DNA from: an uncultured Draconibacterium sp.
GTDB lineage: Bacteria > Bacteroidota > Bacteroidia > Bacteroidales > Prolixibacteraceae
Assembly: GCA_947492175.1 (NCBI GenBank)
Contig: CANLMQ010000046.1
Location: 1 to 41,010 of the forward strand
DNA length: 41,010 nt
Direction of reading: 5' to 3'
In this document: positions 23,931-32,680 of the stretch, piece by piece
Numbering within the stretch: position 1 is the stretch's first letter
How the letters are laid out: every line of letters begins with the position of its first letter
The notes under the pieces: model-generated
Seen by the model: only the letters and a program-made list of their open reading frames with translations
The model's database searches: none
Told to the model about the DNA's origin: nothing
Position numbers and translations under genes: made by a program

Positions 23931-24533
23931 AAGATGATAATTTTAATGCAACCATAGTTACTACAGTTACGGTTTAGATATAAATGTTGAAAATCTCTTT
24001 CTTCCTTTGGTTTTAATTAGCTTTTCGAATAAAAATTCTTAGCAATAGACAAAGATAATTTTATTGTTGAATTACAAAATTTATGAATACCTATTTGACA
24101 ACAGGTTGAATATTTTTTTAACACTACTCTTAAGTTGATTAATCGATCTAAAAGACTTACATATCTTAAATCAATCATAAGCAAAAATTACAGACTTTTA
24201 TTATAAGGAATTAGTCTGGAGAGATCTGAACTTTCTTTATCTCGTAGCAATGCAACTATACTCATCAAAATAAGCACCCAATTTTAAGTTTGAAAAGTTA
24301 TTTAGGGCTTTAAGTTCATCTTTATCATAATTACCTATTACAATTTAGTCATTTTGCACCTGTATATTCAGTTGCCAATATTAGCTAAAGCATTTGCATT
24401 GCTCTACATTTACATAAAATGGACGGTACACCTGGTATTTAATCAAGATCCTACAGGCAATAATGATTAAAACAGAACATTTAATCTTTCAAAATTGCAA
24501 TAAAAGGAATCTGATTTCGAAAAGTATAAAATT
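23931..24533. other. Divergent intergenic region, no gene seen
   Basis: These 603 AT-rich bases hold the hppA promoter near 24050-24078. No open frame of note, RNA gene or repeat was found in the rest, up to the exported-protein gene at 24534. Confidence 0.5.
24050..24078 (-). promoter_or_regulatory. Predicted promoter of hppA
   Basis: On the minus strand TTTG (24078-24075), 17 bases, then TATCTTTG (24057-24050) match both Bacteroidota promoter elements. The leader before ATG 23930 would be about 110 bases. Confidence 0.6.
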
Positions 24534-25133
24534 ATGAAATTATTAGTTTTATCCATATTATTTTGCATAGTTACATTGAGTATACAAGCCCAATGGTCTG
24601 ATAATAATAAATCACCACAAAAACATTTTTTATATACATCGGGAGATTATATTGTTGGCCAAAGCAATGGAGGCAACCTGGGATTAAGCTATATGTACAA
24701 CAACAAATACAGTATTAGTATTGGATATGCAGCAACAAAAAAAGTTGAACAACCAATTCCAAAAGAATTTTTAAAATCGGGAACAGAACTAATTCCCATT
24801 ATTCCCGACCAGCCTTTTCAAAATTTTGAAGAACTCCATTTAATGGTAGGACGGGTTTTCAATTTAAATAAAAGAGCAAGAATCTTACTTCAGGGAGGGC
24901 CAGGTATTTCAAATTACCGCGAGCCAGATTTTAAGGTTTCCGGAAATGAGTATTCCCACGTCATGCAAACATCAAAAAAACTCTGTTTAGTTGTAAACCC
25001 AAAAGTAGAACTTCCGTTGCTTTGTACTTTAGGATGTTCTGTAGGACCAATATTTGTAATGAATAATGAATATAAATATATGGGATTGGGAATTGGTCTT
25101 ATGTACGGTGTTCTCCGAAACGACAAATACTAA
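24534..25133 (+). CDS. Exported protein, possibly a small outer-membrane beta-barrel
   Basis: The 199-residue protein has a signal peptide (MKLLVLSILFCIVTLSIQAQ). The mature chain has alternating hydrophobic strands (GGNLGLSYMYNNKYSISIGY, then VGPIFVMNN and MGLGIGLMYGVL), consistent with an 8-strand barrel or a lipocalin-like fold. I do not recognise a family. Neighbours give no clue: hppA is divergent and a two-component pair lies 283 bases downstream. Confidence 0.7.
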   Translation: MKLLVLSILFCIVTLSIQAQWSDNNKSPQKHFLYTSGDYIVGQSNGGNLGLSYMYNNKYSISIGYAATKKVEQPIPKEFLKSGTELIPIIPDQPFQNFEELHLMVGRVFNLNKRARILLQGGPGISNYREPDFKVSGNEYSHVMQTSKKLCLVVNPKVELPLLCTLGCSVGPIFVMNNEYKYMGLGIGLMYGVLRNDKY

Positions 25134-25416
25134 TGTATTGATTTTATTTACATTCATGATGTATTTTCAAACATACTTCCCATACATACAAACAATAAAC
25201 TTCAAAATTACTTAGACTCTCTTAGGTATTTTCCCTACCGGAAATCAGTATTTTTCACCTATTATTAGAAACTTTCCTTCAGTTTTAGTACTTTTACATA
25301 AAGTACAGAAACAAAACAACGCATACTTTCACCTGATTTAGTTGTCTAATATTAATATATTTATTAAAAACGATAAAAAACTATAGGTGTAAGCACCCAA
25401 CATTGACAAGAGTAAA

Positions 25417-26490
25417 ATGAAAAAAATCCTCGCGGTAGATGACAATACTATTAATTTGGAGCTATTGGCTCAGATTATAAAAATGTACTATCCTGACTTT
25501 AGTTTTTTAAGTGCAGTTACCGGTGAAGAAGGAATTTTAACAGCAACAAAAGAAAATCCGGATTTAATCCTTCTTGATATTATGATGCCAGGACTTGACG
25601 GTTACGAAACGTGTAAAGTTCTGAAAAGAAATGTCAGGACAAAACATATTCCGATTATTATGGTTTCTGCATTGGGTCGTGACAGTAGCGAAAGAACCAA
25701 AGGTCTTAATGCCGGTGCTGACTCATTTATATCAAAACCATTTGACCAGACTGAACTTAAAGCGCAAATAAATGTTGCGTTAAGAATAAAAGGTTATCAG
25801 GAACAGCTAAAAAAATTGTATTCAGATATTACACTTGTTGAAGAACGGGAACGACGAAGAATTGCAGAAAATCTGCACGACAGTTTGGGACAAACTCTTA
25901 GCCTGGCTTATATGCATTTATCTGCCATTGATATAGAAAACAGCAACCCGGTAGTAAAAGGAAAACTAGATTTTGTATCTAAACTACTTAACAAAGCAAT
26001 TGCCGAATCACGAACATTAACATACGATTTGAGCCCTCCCATACTCTACGAACTTGGTTTAGCTCCGGCAATTAAATGGAAGCTGGAACGATTTGAAAAA
26101 GAGAATGGTATAAAAACACATTTTAAAACACAAACCATTGATAAACAGTTTAAAAAACAATACAATATATTTTTATACAGAATAGTTGGAGAACTTTTAA
26201 CAAATATAAAAAAGCACGCAAATGCTACAGAAGTTTTGGTTAACTTGTACTTCAACAACGATACATATTATCTAACAGTTGAAGACAATGGTGTAGGAAT
26301 AGACAAAAAGAAAATAAAAACTGCAGCCAACGGTGGTTTTGGACTTCTTAGCATTACCGAACGTATCGAGAGCATCAGCGGGTTGTTTACTATTAATTCA
26401 AATAAAAAAGGAACAATTGCCAGAATTGAAATTCCATATACCAACGATAACAAGAGTAACAATACCGATTTACCACCTAATAATTATTAA
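25417..26490 (+). CDS. Receiver-histidine kinase fusion (REC + HisKA_3 + ATPase)
   Basis: The 357-residue soluble protein has a receiver domain first (residues 1-120; Asp8/9, phospho-acceptor Asp54 in LLDIMMPG, Lys107), then a NarX/DegS-type dimerisation domain with the phosphate-accepting His154 in ERRRIAENLHDSLGQ, and a GHKL ATPase (N box GELLTNIKKHAN, G1 DNGVGI, G2 GGFGLLSI). It has no membrane or sensing domain, so its input is probably phosphorylation or protein contact at the receiver. The stop is two bases before the start of a NarL-type regulator, its likely partner. The 3' end is Asn-rich and looks dispensable. Confidence 0.93.
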   Translation: MKKILAVDDNTINLELLAQIIKMYYPDFSFLSAVTGEEGILTATKENPDLILLDIMMPGLDGYETCKVLKRNVRTKHIPIIMVSALGRDSSERTKGLNAGADSFISKPFDQTELKAQINVALRIKGYQEQLKKLYSDITLVEERERRRIAENLHDSLGQTLSLAYMHLSAIDIENSNPVVKGKLDFVSKLLNKAIAESRTLTYDLSPPILYELGLAPAIKWKLERFEKENGIKTHFKTQTIDKQFKKQYNIFLYRIVGELLTNIKKHANATEVLVNLYFNNDTYYLTVEDNGVGIDKKKIKTAANGGFGLLSITERIESISGLFTINSNKKGTIARIEIPYTNDNKSNNTDLPPNNY

Positions 26491-26492
26491 TT

Positions 26493-27140
26493 ATGAAAAT
26501 TAAAGTAATGATCGCAGATGACCATCAACTTTTCAGAGAAGGGTTGATAAACCTACTTCAATCGGCTGAAGATATTGAAGTAATAGCTCAGGCAGAAAAT
26601 GGTCTGGATGCCATTGACAAAGCAGCTAAATACAAACCAGATGTTTTGCTAATTGATATAGCCATGTCGCAAATGAATGGAATTGAAGCTACCAAACGTC
26701 TGAAAAAAGAAATGCCCGAATTAAAAATTGTTGCTGTTTCAATGCATTCCGACAAACAATATGTTAAAGGAATGCTTGAAGCCGGAGCTGATGGCTATTT
26801 GTTAAAAAACTGCACATACAGACAATTAACCGACGCAATATATTCAACGTACAATGGCAAAAAGTTTTTAAGTGAAGACATTACTGAAATTGTAATTGAT
26901 GGTTATTTACATTCAAACCAAAACGTTTCTGATAAATTCTCACAATTATCGGAGCGCGAAAAAGAAATTTTTATTCTTTTTGCAGAAGGTCAGTCAACAC
27001 GCGAGATTGGGGAAAAGCTTTTTATCAGTGTGAAAACAGTTGGAACACACAAACAAAATATCTTGGAAAAGCTTGAACTAAAAACAAATTCCGATATTGT
27101 AAAGTACGCCCTGAAGAATGGACTAATTCAGCTTGATTAA
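26493..27140 (+). CDS. NarL/FixJ-type response regulator
   Basis: The 215-residue protein has a receiver domain (Asp9/10, phospho-acceptor Asp55, Lys in YLLKNC) and a LuxR-type helix-turn-helix at about 150-210 (LSEREKEIFILFAEGQSTRE, then KTVGTHKQNILEKL). The usual D-x-x-M-P turn after the phosphorylated Asp reads DIAMSQ, so the Pro is missing. It follows the receiver-kinase fusion by two bases and is very likely its output. Confidence 0.93.
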   Translation: MKIKVMIADDHQLFREGLINLLQSAEDIEVIAQAENGLDAIDKAAKYKPDVLLIDIAMSQMNGIEATKRLKKEMPELKIVAVSMHSDKQYVKGMLEAGADGYLLKNCTYRQLTDAIYSTYNGKKFLSEDITEIVIDGYLHSNQNVSDKFSQLSEREKEIFILFAEGQSTREIGEKLFISVKTVGTHKQNILEKLELKTNSDIVKYALKNGLIQLD

Positions 27141-27312
27141 CAAAACACCAGAAATACCAATTGTATTATAAATTCAATCTAGAATTTCAGTAATTCTATA
27201 ACCAAAACAACCGCAAAAAAAGATACTATTCAACATAGTATTCAAGATATTTAAGTACTCAAACATATTTCAACATCTTTTTTCTTAGCTTCATACCTAA
27301 AATCGGCATGTT

Positions 27313-28437
27313 ATGAAAAAACGAATTGTTATTTTAGGAGCTGGCCTCGTTGGAAGTGTAATCGCAAAAGATCTATCACAAAAACACCTAGTTACAAGTG
27401 TTGACCTGAACATAGAATCATTCAAAAATTTTGACAAATACCCCTCCATAAATACAATCCAAGCTGATTTATCCGATTCTGAAAAAATAAAGTCAATTGT
27501 TGTTAATTTTGATTTGGTAATTGGTGCTGTACCCGGTTTTATGGGATATCAAACCATGAAGGCTGTAATTGAAGCCGGAAAAAATATGGTAGATATTTCA
27601 TTTATGCCCGAAGATTTTATGACACTTAACGGGCTTGCAAAAAAACATAAGGTTATCATTATTGCTGATTGCGGAGTTGCCCCGGGAATGGGAAATATAA
27701 TTTTAGGGCACCATAACAAACATATGCATGTAAAAAAATATGAATGTTTGGTTGGAGGATTGCCGGTTGTTCGCGAATGGCCCTACCAATATAAAGCAGT
27801 ATTCTCTCCCATCGATGTAATTGAAGAATATATTCGACCAGCCCGTTACATACAAAATTACGAAATGATTACCAGCGAAGCCCTTTCCGATCCGGAACTG
27901 GTAAATTTTGATGGCATTGGCACTTTGGAATCGTGGAATTCGGACGGGCTACGCTCATTGATGCAAACCATGAAGAATATTCCGGATATGATTGAGAAAA
28001 CACTGCGTTACCCGGGAAGTATAGAATATTTAAGGGTTTTACGCGAATCGGGATTTTTCTCCTATGATGAGATTGAAATAAACGAAACAAAAATCCGGCC
28101 CATTGATGTAACTGCCAGGCTACTATTCCCCAAATGGAAACTGAAAAAAGGTGAAGAGGATTTCACCGTAATGCGTATACTCATAGAGGGAGTTGAAAAC
28201 GGAGCTCCTAAAAAATATACTTATAATTTACTCGATCGTTTCGACCGTGTTAATAACATTATTTCCATGGCAAGAACAACCGGATACACATGTACAGCCG
28301 TTGCAAACCTGCTCCTCGATGGAGGATTTAAATCAACAGGAGTAAATGCTCCTGAGAAACTGGGAGAAGGCGAAGGCAACCTAGCATATATTTTAAAATA
28401 CTTGCAGGAGCGCAATGTGAATTACACAATTGACTAA
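27313..28437 (+). CDS. Saccharopine dehydrogenase-family oxidoreductase
   Basis: The 374-residue protein has an N-terminal Rossmann fold (VILGAGLVGSVIAKDL, GxGxxG at 8-13), Asp at the end of the second strand (TSVDLN) consistent with NAD(H) preference, and the saccharopine dehydrogenase C-terminal domain (GVAPGMGNIILG near 122). Relatives take part in lysine or polyamine metabolism, or have unknown substrates; nothing nearby decides between these. The gene is monocistronic, with a 170-base gap to the previous regulator. Confidence 0.85.
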   Translation: MKKRIVILGAGLVGSVIAKDLSQKHLVTSVDLNIESFKNFDKYPSINTIQADLSDSEKIKSIVVNFDLVIGAVPGFMGYQTMKAVIEAGKNMVDISFMPEDFMTLNGLAKKHKVIIIADCGVAPGMGNIILGHHNKHMHVKKYECLVGGLPVVREWPYQYKAVFSPIDVIEEYIRPARYIQNYEMITSEALSDPELVNFDGIGTLESWNSDGLRSLMQTMKNIPDMIEKTLRYPGSIEYLRVLRESGFFSYDEIEINETKIRPIDVTARLLFPKWKLKKGEEDFTVMRILIEGVENGAPKKYTYNLLDRFDRVNNIISMARTTGYTCTAVANLLLDGGFKSTGVNAPEKLGEGEGNLAYILKYLQERNVNYTID

Positions 28438-28613
28438 AAAAATAATTCCTCTTAATCGTTATTTTTATACACATAAAAATATGATTTCAGGAAACTCAAA
28501 CAGTTGTTTTTACCTTCAGATCAAGTACTTTTCTATCTGAATCTATCATTAAAAATATTTAAAACAATCTAGTCGAAAAACCTGTTATACTATCATTTTT
28601 ATATTTTTGCCGC

Positions 28614-29009
28614 ATGGAATTAATAGTGGGAGTTATTGTTGCTTTATTTACCGTGATAGGATTGACTTTTCTTATTAAAGTTAACCGCAATAGGAAAAAA
28701 ACAAGTAATGTAAAAGAACAGGTTTCAGCTCCGGCATCCGATTGTTGCGGTGCACACGAAATTTGCGAATTCGACCAAATAAAAATGGATGAAAGCATAA
28801 TTGAATATTATGATGATGAGGAACTGGACGAATTTAGAAACAAAGCAGAAAACGAATATACCACGAGCCAGATTGAACAATTTCGAGAAGTTCTATACAC
28901 CTTAAAAACCCACGAAATTAAAAATTGGTTATTAAGTATAGAAAGAAGAAACATTGCACTGCCATCGATATTAATAAGTGAAGCTCGTTTTTTGATGGCC
29001 GAAGGATAG
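28614..29009 (+). CDS. Small membrane-anchored protein with CCGxHExCE motif
   Basis: The 131-residue protein has an N-terminal transmembrane helix (residues 2-22) followed by a basic linker, then CCGAHEICE at about 44-52, and a C-terminal helical domain of about 70 residues (DDEELDEFRNKAENEYTTSQ). Three Cys and one His close together suggest a metal or Fe-S site. Similar short proteins are widespread in Bacteroidota, sometimes labelled 'phospholipase' without visible support. Function unknown. Confidence 0.72.
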   Translation: MELIVGVIVALFTVIGLTFLIKVNRNRKKTSNVKEQVSAPASDCCGAHEICEFDQIKMDESIIEYYDDEELDEFRNKAENEYTTSQIEQFREVLYTLKTHEIKNWLLSIERRNIALPSILISEARFLMAEG

Positions 29010-29192
29010 GTAATATGCCAGTTTTATTTCAAAGCAATTTTCCTGAGTTTATTTTTTGTGTGTATTAAGCTAAAGATGAAGCTCTAAATACTTAAATACT
29101 TTTTTTAGCAAACCGATAAACTAAAATCGGATACAGCCGTTAATCATCTCAATCACAGATAATTTTTATTGTTTAGTTTTATGATAGTACTA

Positions 29193-29423
29193 CTATTCTT
29201 TAATCGAGTTGAAAATCTCCAATGCCTCCTCAACATTCTCTTCTAGTACCCGAATTTCAATTCCAATATTTGAAGGGCTTCCTTTAAAAGTACCATCAAT
29301 AGTACTTGTAATTTCATTTACCAACATATATTTAATACCAGCTTCTTCAAGCATTTCCTTAAAAAGCATGTACTTCATATCAAAATTACTGGTAAATGTA
29401 GCAACGGTAACCGGGTTGTTCAT
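29193..29423 (-). CDS. DUF2007-family small protein (putative signal-transducing)
   Basis: The 76-residue protein is of the DUF2007 type, an alpha-beta fold related to PII/ACT-like sensing domains (VATFTSNFDMKYMLFKEMLE, then IGIEIRVLEENVEEALEI). No activity is known. I use ATG 29423; the open frame continues to a TTG at 29450, but those nine extra residues add nothing conserved. Single gene. Confidence 0.75.
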   Translation of the reverse strand: MNNPVTVATFTSNFDMKYMLFKEMLEEAGIKYMLVNEITSTIDGTFKGSPSNIGIEIRVLEENVEEALEIFNSIKE

Positions 29424-29551
29424 AGGTGTATTTTTTCTAAAGTTTAACAATACTTTTGATATTGTAAATAAAAAATTTAAAGTCTGAAAAATGTTTCCGC
29501 TTAGTTCTCTCTAGTTTCTAACTTCTTCAAAATAATTAACTGCAGAACTTA

Positions 29552-30235
29552 TTAATCATCACCTCGTTTTGTTTCAATCAGAATCACTCCATTTGCACCA
29601 CGCGCTCCATAAATAGCAGCACTTCCGTCTTTTAATACATCAACACTTTTTATATTAACGGGAGAAAGCGAAGACAGAATGCCTTGATCTACCACAACTC
29701 CATCGACAACAACTAACGCTGCACTGCTCAAATTTATTGAATTAACACCTCTGATAACTATATCACCGTTTGGCCGGACCTCAACACCTGCAAAACGTCC
29801 GCGTATTAGATCATAAAAACTTGAGTATTGCGAGAAATCGATATCATCGCTTGTCATCTGTGCCACAGCATTTAATCGCTCAACATCTTTTACATGCCCA
29901 TATCCGATAGCATATTCACGTGCTTTTTCCCCAGACTTAAGCTTTAAGTTTATTGCAACTAGTTTTGTGTTCTCCTTTAACTTTGCATGCTCATTAATAA
30001 AGCCACGCGCCGAAACTTTTAATTTATCGTTTGGGGCAACAGCAACTGAAAACTGCCCCAAAGTATCAGTTTTTACAACCTCTTTGGTACTTTTTACCTG
30101 TATTTTAGCACCAACAACTGCTATACTATCGAAAGTAGTTACTACGCCCTGAATTATTTTATCCTGAGCTTTTAAGTGGACTATATTTAATATCAAAAAG
30201 CAAAAAACAATTGATTTTAGGAAGTAGAGTTTCAT
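29552..30235 (-). CDS. Plug-only TonB-type protein (CarboxypepD_reg + plug, no barrel)
   Basis: The 227-residue protein has a signal peptide (ending near NIVHLKAQ), a CarboxypepD_reg-like domain (VQGVVTTF-type start, about 27-100) and a TonB plug domain (about 115-225: YDLIRGRFAGVEVR, VVVDGVVV, VDVLKDGSAAIYGARGANGV). It stops exactly where a receptor would enter its barrel. No barrel sequence or frameshift follows; the next gene is 57 bases away at its other strand end and unrelated. It is therefore a genuine short gene or a cleanly truncated receptor. Stand-alone plug proteins occur in Bacteroidota; role unknown. Confidence 0.85.
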   Translation of the reverse strand: MKLYFLKSIVFCFLILNIVHLKAQDKIIQGVVTTFDSIAVVGAKIQVKSTKEVVKTDTLGQFSVAVAPNDKLKVSARGFINEHAKLKENTKLVAINLKLKSGEKAREYAIGYGHVKDVERLNAVAQMTSDDIDFSQYSSFYDLIRGRFAGVEVRPNGDIVIRGVNSINLSSAALVVVDGVVVDQGILSSLSPVNIKSVDVLKDGSAAIYGARGANGVILIETKRGDD

Positions 30236-30549
30236 ATGATTATTATTTTAGTTCATATAAGTTATGACAATTTAACAACAACAAACCCTTAAAGAAAAAC
30301 ATTGCTTAACAGTTTCCCTTATCAACCTCTATAATCCAAAAATATCCATTGCAAACTGCATTAGATGTTTTATTAAACGATGTCAAAAACAATTAGAATA
30401 TCCAACAACCCTCCCCTTCTCCATTCAACAAGGAAATGATATTTAATAAGCACTAAAAAAACAAAAACATAATATTACTTACGCTAATTGAGTCCAATAA
30501 ATGTATAAAAATTCAATCAATTTTTCATAATAAAACCTCTTTCTGTGCT
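30236..30549. other. AT-rich intergenic gap
   Basis: These 314 bases lie between the plug-only gene and the glycosyltransferase gene, both on the minus strand. I see no gene, hairpin or promoter match worth naming. Confidence 0.5.
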
Positions 30550-31494
30550 TCAATTTTCCTTTGCAGGAATTACTCTTCGTACACGATAGGGTTTTTTACG
30601 TTGAGATTCGAAATAAGTACGCATTTGCAATTCGGCAATAATTCCTGTTGTTATAAACTGTATGCCACCTAAAACCATTAAAATACCTAATAGTAAAAGT
30701 GGTTTGCCCCAAATATCGTTACCCATAATCTTCAGAATGAGCATGTAGATATTTATTAGCACACCAATGGCCAAGGTAAAAATTCCAATATTCCCAAAAA
30801 AGTGCATGGGGCGCTGCAGGTATTTTTTAAAGAACAACATTAATACAAGGTCGCTCAATACTCTAGTAGTTCGACCTATTCCATATTTTGAAGTCCCAAA
30901 TTCACGCGCACGGTGGTTTACATCCACCTGAGTTATTTTTGTTGCACCTTCAAGCGTAATTAAAGCCGGAATATAGCGGTGTAACTCTCCGTAAATATGA
31001 ATATTTTTGATTGTTTCGTTGGTAAAGATCTTCAGAGTACACCCCAGATCTTTCATATAAATTCCGGTAGTTCGGCGTATTAAATAATTGGCGATTTTTG
31101 AAGGTACCTTACGCAGAAACATTCCATCTTTGCGGTTTGCCCTTACACCGGCTACCATATCCCACTCTTCTTCTTCTATCATTTTCAGCATTCGCGGAAC
31201 ATCTGCAGGGTCGTTTTGTAAATCGCCGTCGATTAAGGCAATAAACTCACCTTCTGCCTGATCAATTCCTGCCTGTAATGCCGAACTTTGCCCGTAATTT
31301 CTTTTTAGTTCCACCAAAATGAAACGGTCATCATTTATTTTTTTAATCTCGGCCCTTGTATTGTCTGTTGAACCATCGTCAACAAAAATGGCCTCGAAAT
31401 CAATATTTTTTAGTGCTTGTTTTATTTGTTCCGAAAGTGGTTTAATGTTTTCTTCTTCGTTCCAAACACAAATTACCAACGATAGCTTCTTCAT
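30550..31494 (-). CDS. Membrane glycosyltransferase family 2 (GtrB/DPM1-like)
   Basis: The 314-residue protein has a GT-A domain (residues 1-225: LSLVICVWNEEENI, DDGSTDNT at 39-46, DGDLQNDP at 89-96) and two C-terminal transmembrane helices (about 230-255 and 267-291). This layout fits polyprenyl-phosphate glycosyltransferases that load a sugar onto undecaprenyl phosphate at the inner membrane for lipid A, teichoic-like or O-antigen modification. Sugar specificity cannot be read from sequence, and no polysaccharide operon surrounds it. Confidence 0.88.
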   Translation of the reverse strand: MKKLSLVICVWNEEENIKPLSEQIKQALKNIDFEAIFVDDGSTDNTRAEIKKINDDRFILVELKRNYGQSSALQAGIDQAEGEFIALIDGDLQNDPADVPRMLKMIEEEEWDMVAGVRANRKDGMFLRKVPSKIANYLIRRTTGIYMKDLGCTLKIFTNETIKNIHIYGELHRYIPALITLEGATKITQVDVNHRAREFGTSKYGIGRTTRVLSDLVLMLFFKKYLQRPMHFFGNIGIFTLAIGVLINIYMLILKIMGNDIWGKPLLLLGILMVLGGIQFITTGIIAELQMRTYFESQRKKPYRVRRVIPAKEN

Positions 31495-31721
31495 TCGTTT
31501 GTATTTTTATTTATTTAAGCGGTAACTTATGGAACTCGCATGTGTTATAATCAAACTCCTGCACGAAGTTTTTTACATACGCGTTTCATCTTTCTTTTAT
31601 TTACTGTTTTCTGATTGAGTAATATATCCGGCAAAATGTCGAAATATACTACTCTCCATTATATTTTTCTGTAATGCATTTTTGCGATGCAAATTTACAC
31701 AATTCAATGGCAAAATAACTT

Positions 31722-32618
31722 TTAATTGACAGGTTTAAATTTCCAGAGAAATGAGAAACGCATCGTTTGGTACATCCAATCATGCAAACCATGCTGATAC
31801 TGAATACGAAAGGCCTTTTTATTGAAGTCTTTTCTTAACTCAAAATTAAGCAACATGGGACGGTCGCCATTGTTTTTATACCCATAATAACCTGACCACG
31901 ACGAAACAAAACGCCAATTATTCTTTTCAAAATCTGTACCTACTCCATAAAGCAAGGCATCGTTTTGCAGGTTTAACTCATCGTTCGTTTGCCAACTGTA
32001 AAATCCCAGCATTGTATAGGGACGAAAAATCAACCTTTCTTTTTGTCCGATATCTTTTGAAAAACTCAAATCTAAATAGTAACCGGGTGAATCTGAATAG
32101 CGGGCTCCTTTCAGGTTACTTCCTGAAGCCGTTCTCAAACCACAACGAAATAAAGTATTAGGTAATTTTTTATCCTTAATAAGCTGAATAAGCGTGGTAA
32201 AATAAAAATCACCAATAGCAAAACCTTTGCCGTCTTCATCGCGGGAAATTCGTTCGTTTCGAATTTCGGTAGTATATGCATAGTGTTCCCAAAGAACACC
32301 ATATACCTCTACTGCAATTTTCCCCTTGGCAAAAGGCAAGTAGGCCCGGCCCGAAATATCCTGTGTTGGATCGCCTGAGTGAAAATGACTGGATACAGTA
32401 ACTTCCAGCTCTGATTCATTTGTAAGAAATCCTCTTTTTACGTCAGGTACCGGCAAGGCATTTGGACCTAAATATCCCGGAGAAATAATCAACCAGTTTC
32501 GCCATCCCGGATCTCCGGATTTCCAGCCATGTAAATTATTCCACCACGACCAATCTTTTTGTGCATGACTTGACAAGGCCATTACAAAAAAACAAAGAAA
32601 GAAGAAAAGGTTTCTCAT
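31722..32618 (-). CDS. Exported probable outer-membrane beta-barrel protein
   Basis: The 298-residue protein starts with a signal peptide (MRNLFFFLCFFVMALSSHAQ) and then a Trp-rich stretch (KDWSWWNNLHGWKSGDPGW). Many amphipathic strands follow, with turns such as NNGDRPMLLNFELRKD, and the chain ends in an aromatic strand (MRFSFLWKFKPVN) as expected for BamA-inserted barrels. Family not recognised. It follows the C1 peptidase gene on the same strand, but a strong terminator lies between, so it probably has its own promoter. Confidence 0.75.
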   Translation of the reverse strand: MRNLFFFLCFFVMALSSHAQKDWSWWNNLHGWKSGDPGWRNWLIISPGYLGPNALPVPDVKRGFLTNESELEVTVSSHFHSGDPTQDISGRAYLPFAKGKIAVEVYGVLWEHYAYTTEIRNERISRDEDGKGFAIGDFYFTTLIQLIKDKKLPNTLFRCGLRTASGSNLKGARYSDSPGYYLDLSFSKDIGQKERLIFRPYTMLGFYSWQTNDELNLQNDALLYGVGTDFEKNNWRFVSSWSGYYGYKNNGDRPMLLNFELRKDFNKKAFRIQYQHGLHDWMYQTMRFSFLWKFKPVN

Positions 32619-32650
32619 GCTTACTATTTGAATGGACCAAAGATAAAAAA

Positions 32651-32673
32651 ACCCTTCAGGAAGTCTGAAGGGT
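32651..32673 (-). terminator. Terminator of the C1 peptidase gene
   Basis: A perfect 9-bp stem (ACCCTTCAG / CTGAAGGGT) with a 5-base loop is followed on the minus strand by a T6 run. It lies 8 bases past the peptidase stop. Confidence 0.85.
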
Positions 32674-32680
32674 CGTTGAA

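Noticed and set aside
28602..28609. TATTTTTG as promoter of the small membrane protein gene
   Set aside because: It ends 4 bases before the ATG and has no TTG partner upstream at 17-23 bases; transcription would begin inside the gene.
31690..31697. TAAATTTG (minus strand) as promoter of the glycosyltransferase gene
   Set aside because: It matches the -7 form, but the nearest TTTG is only 13 bases upstream and the leader would be nearly 190 bases.
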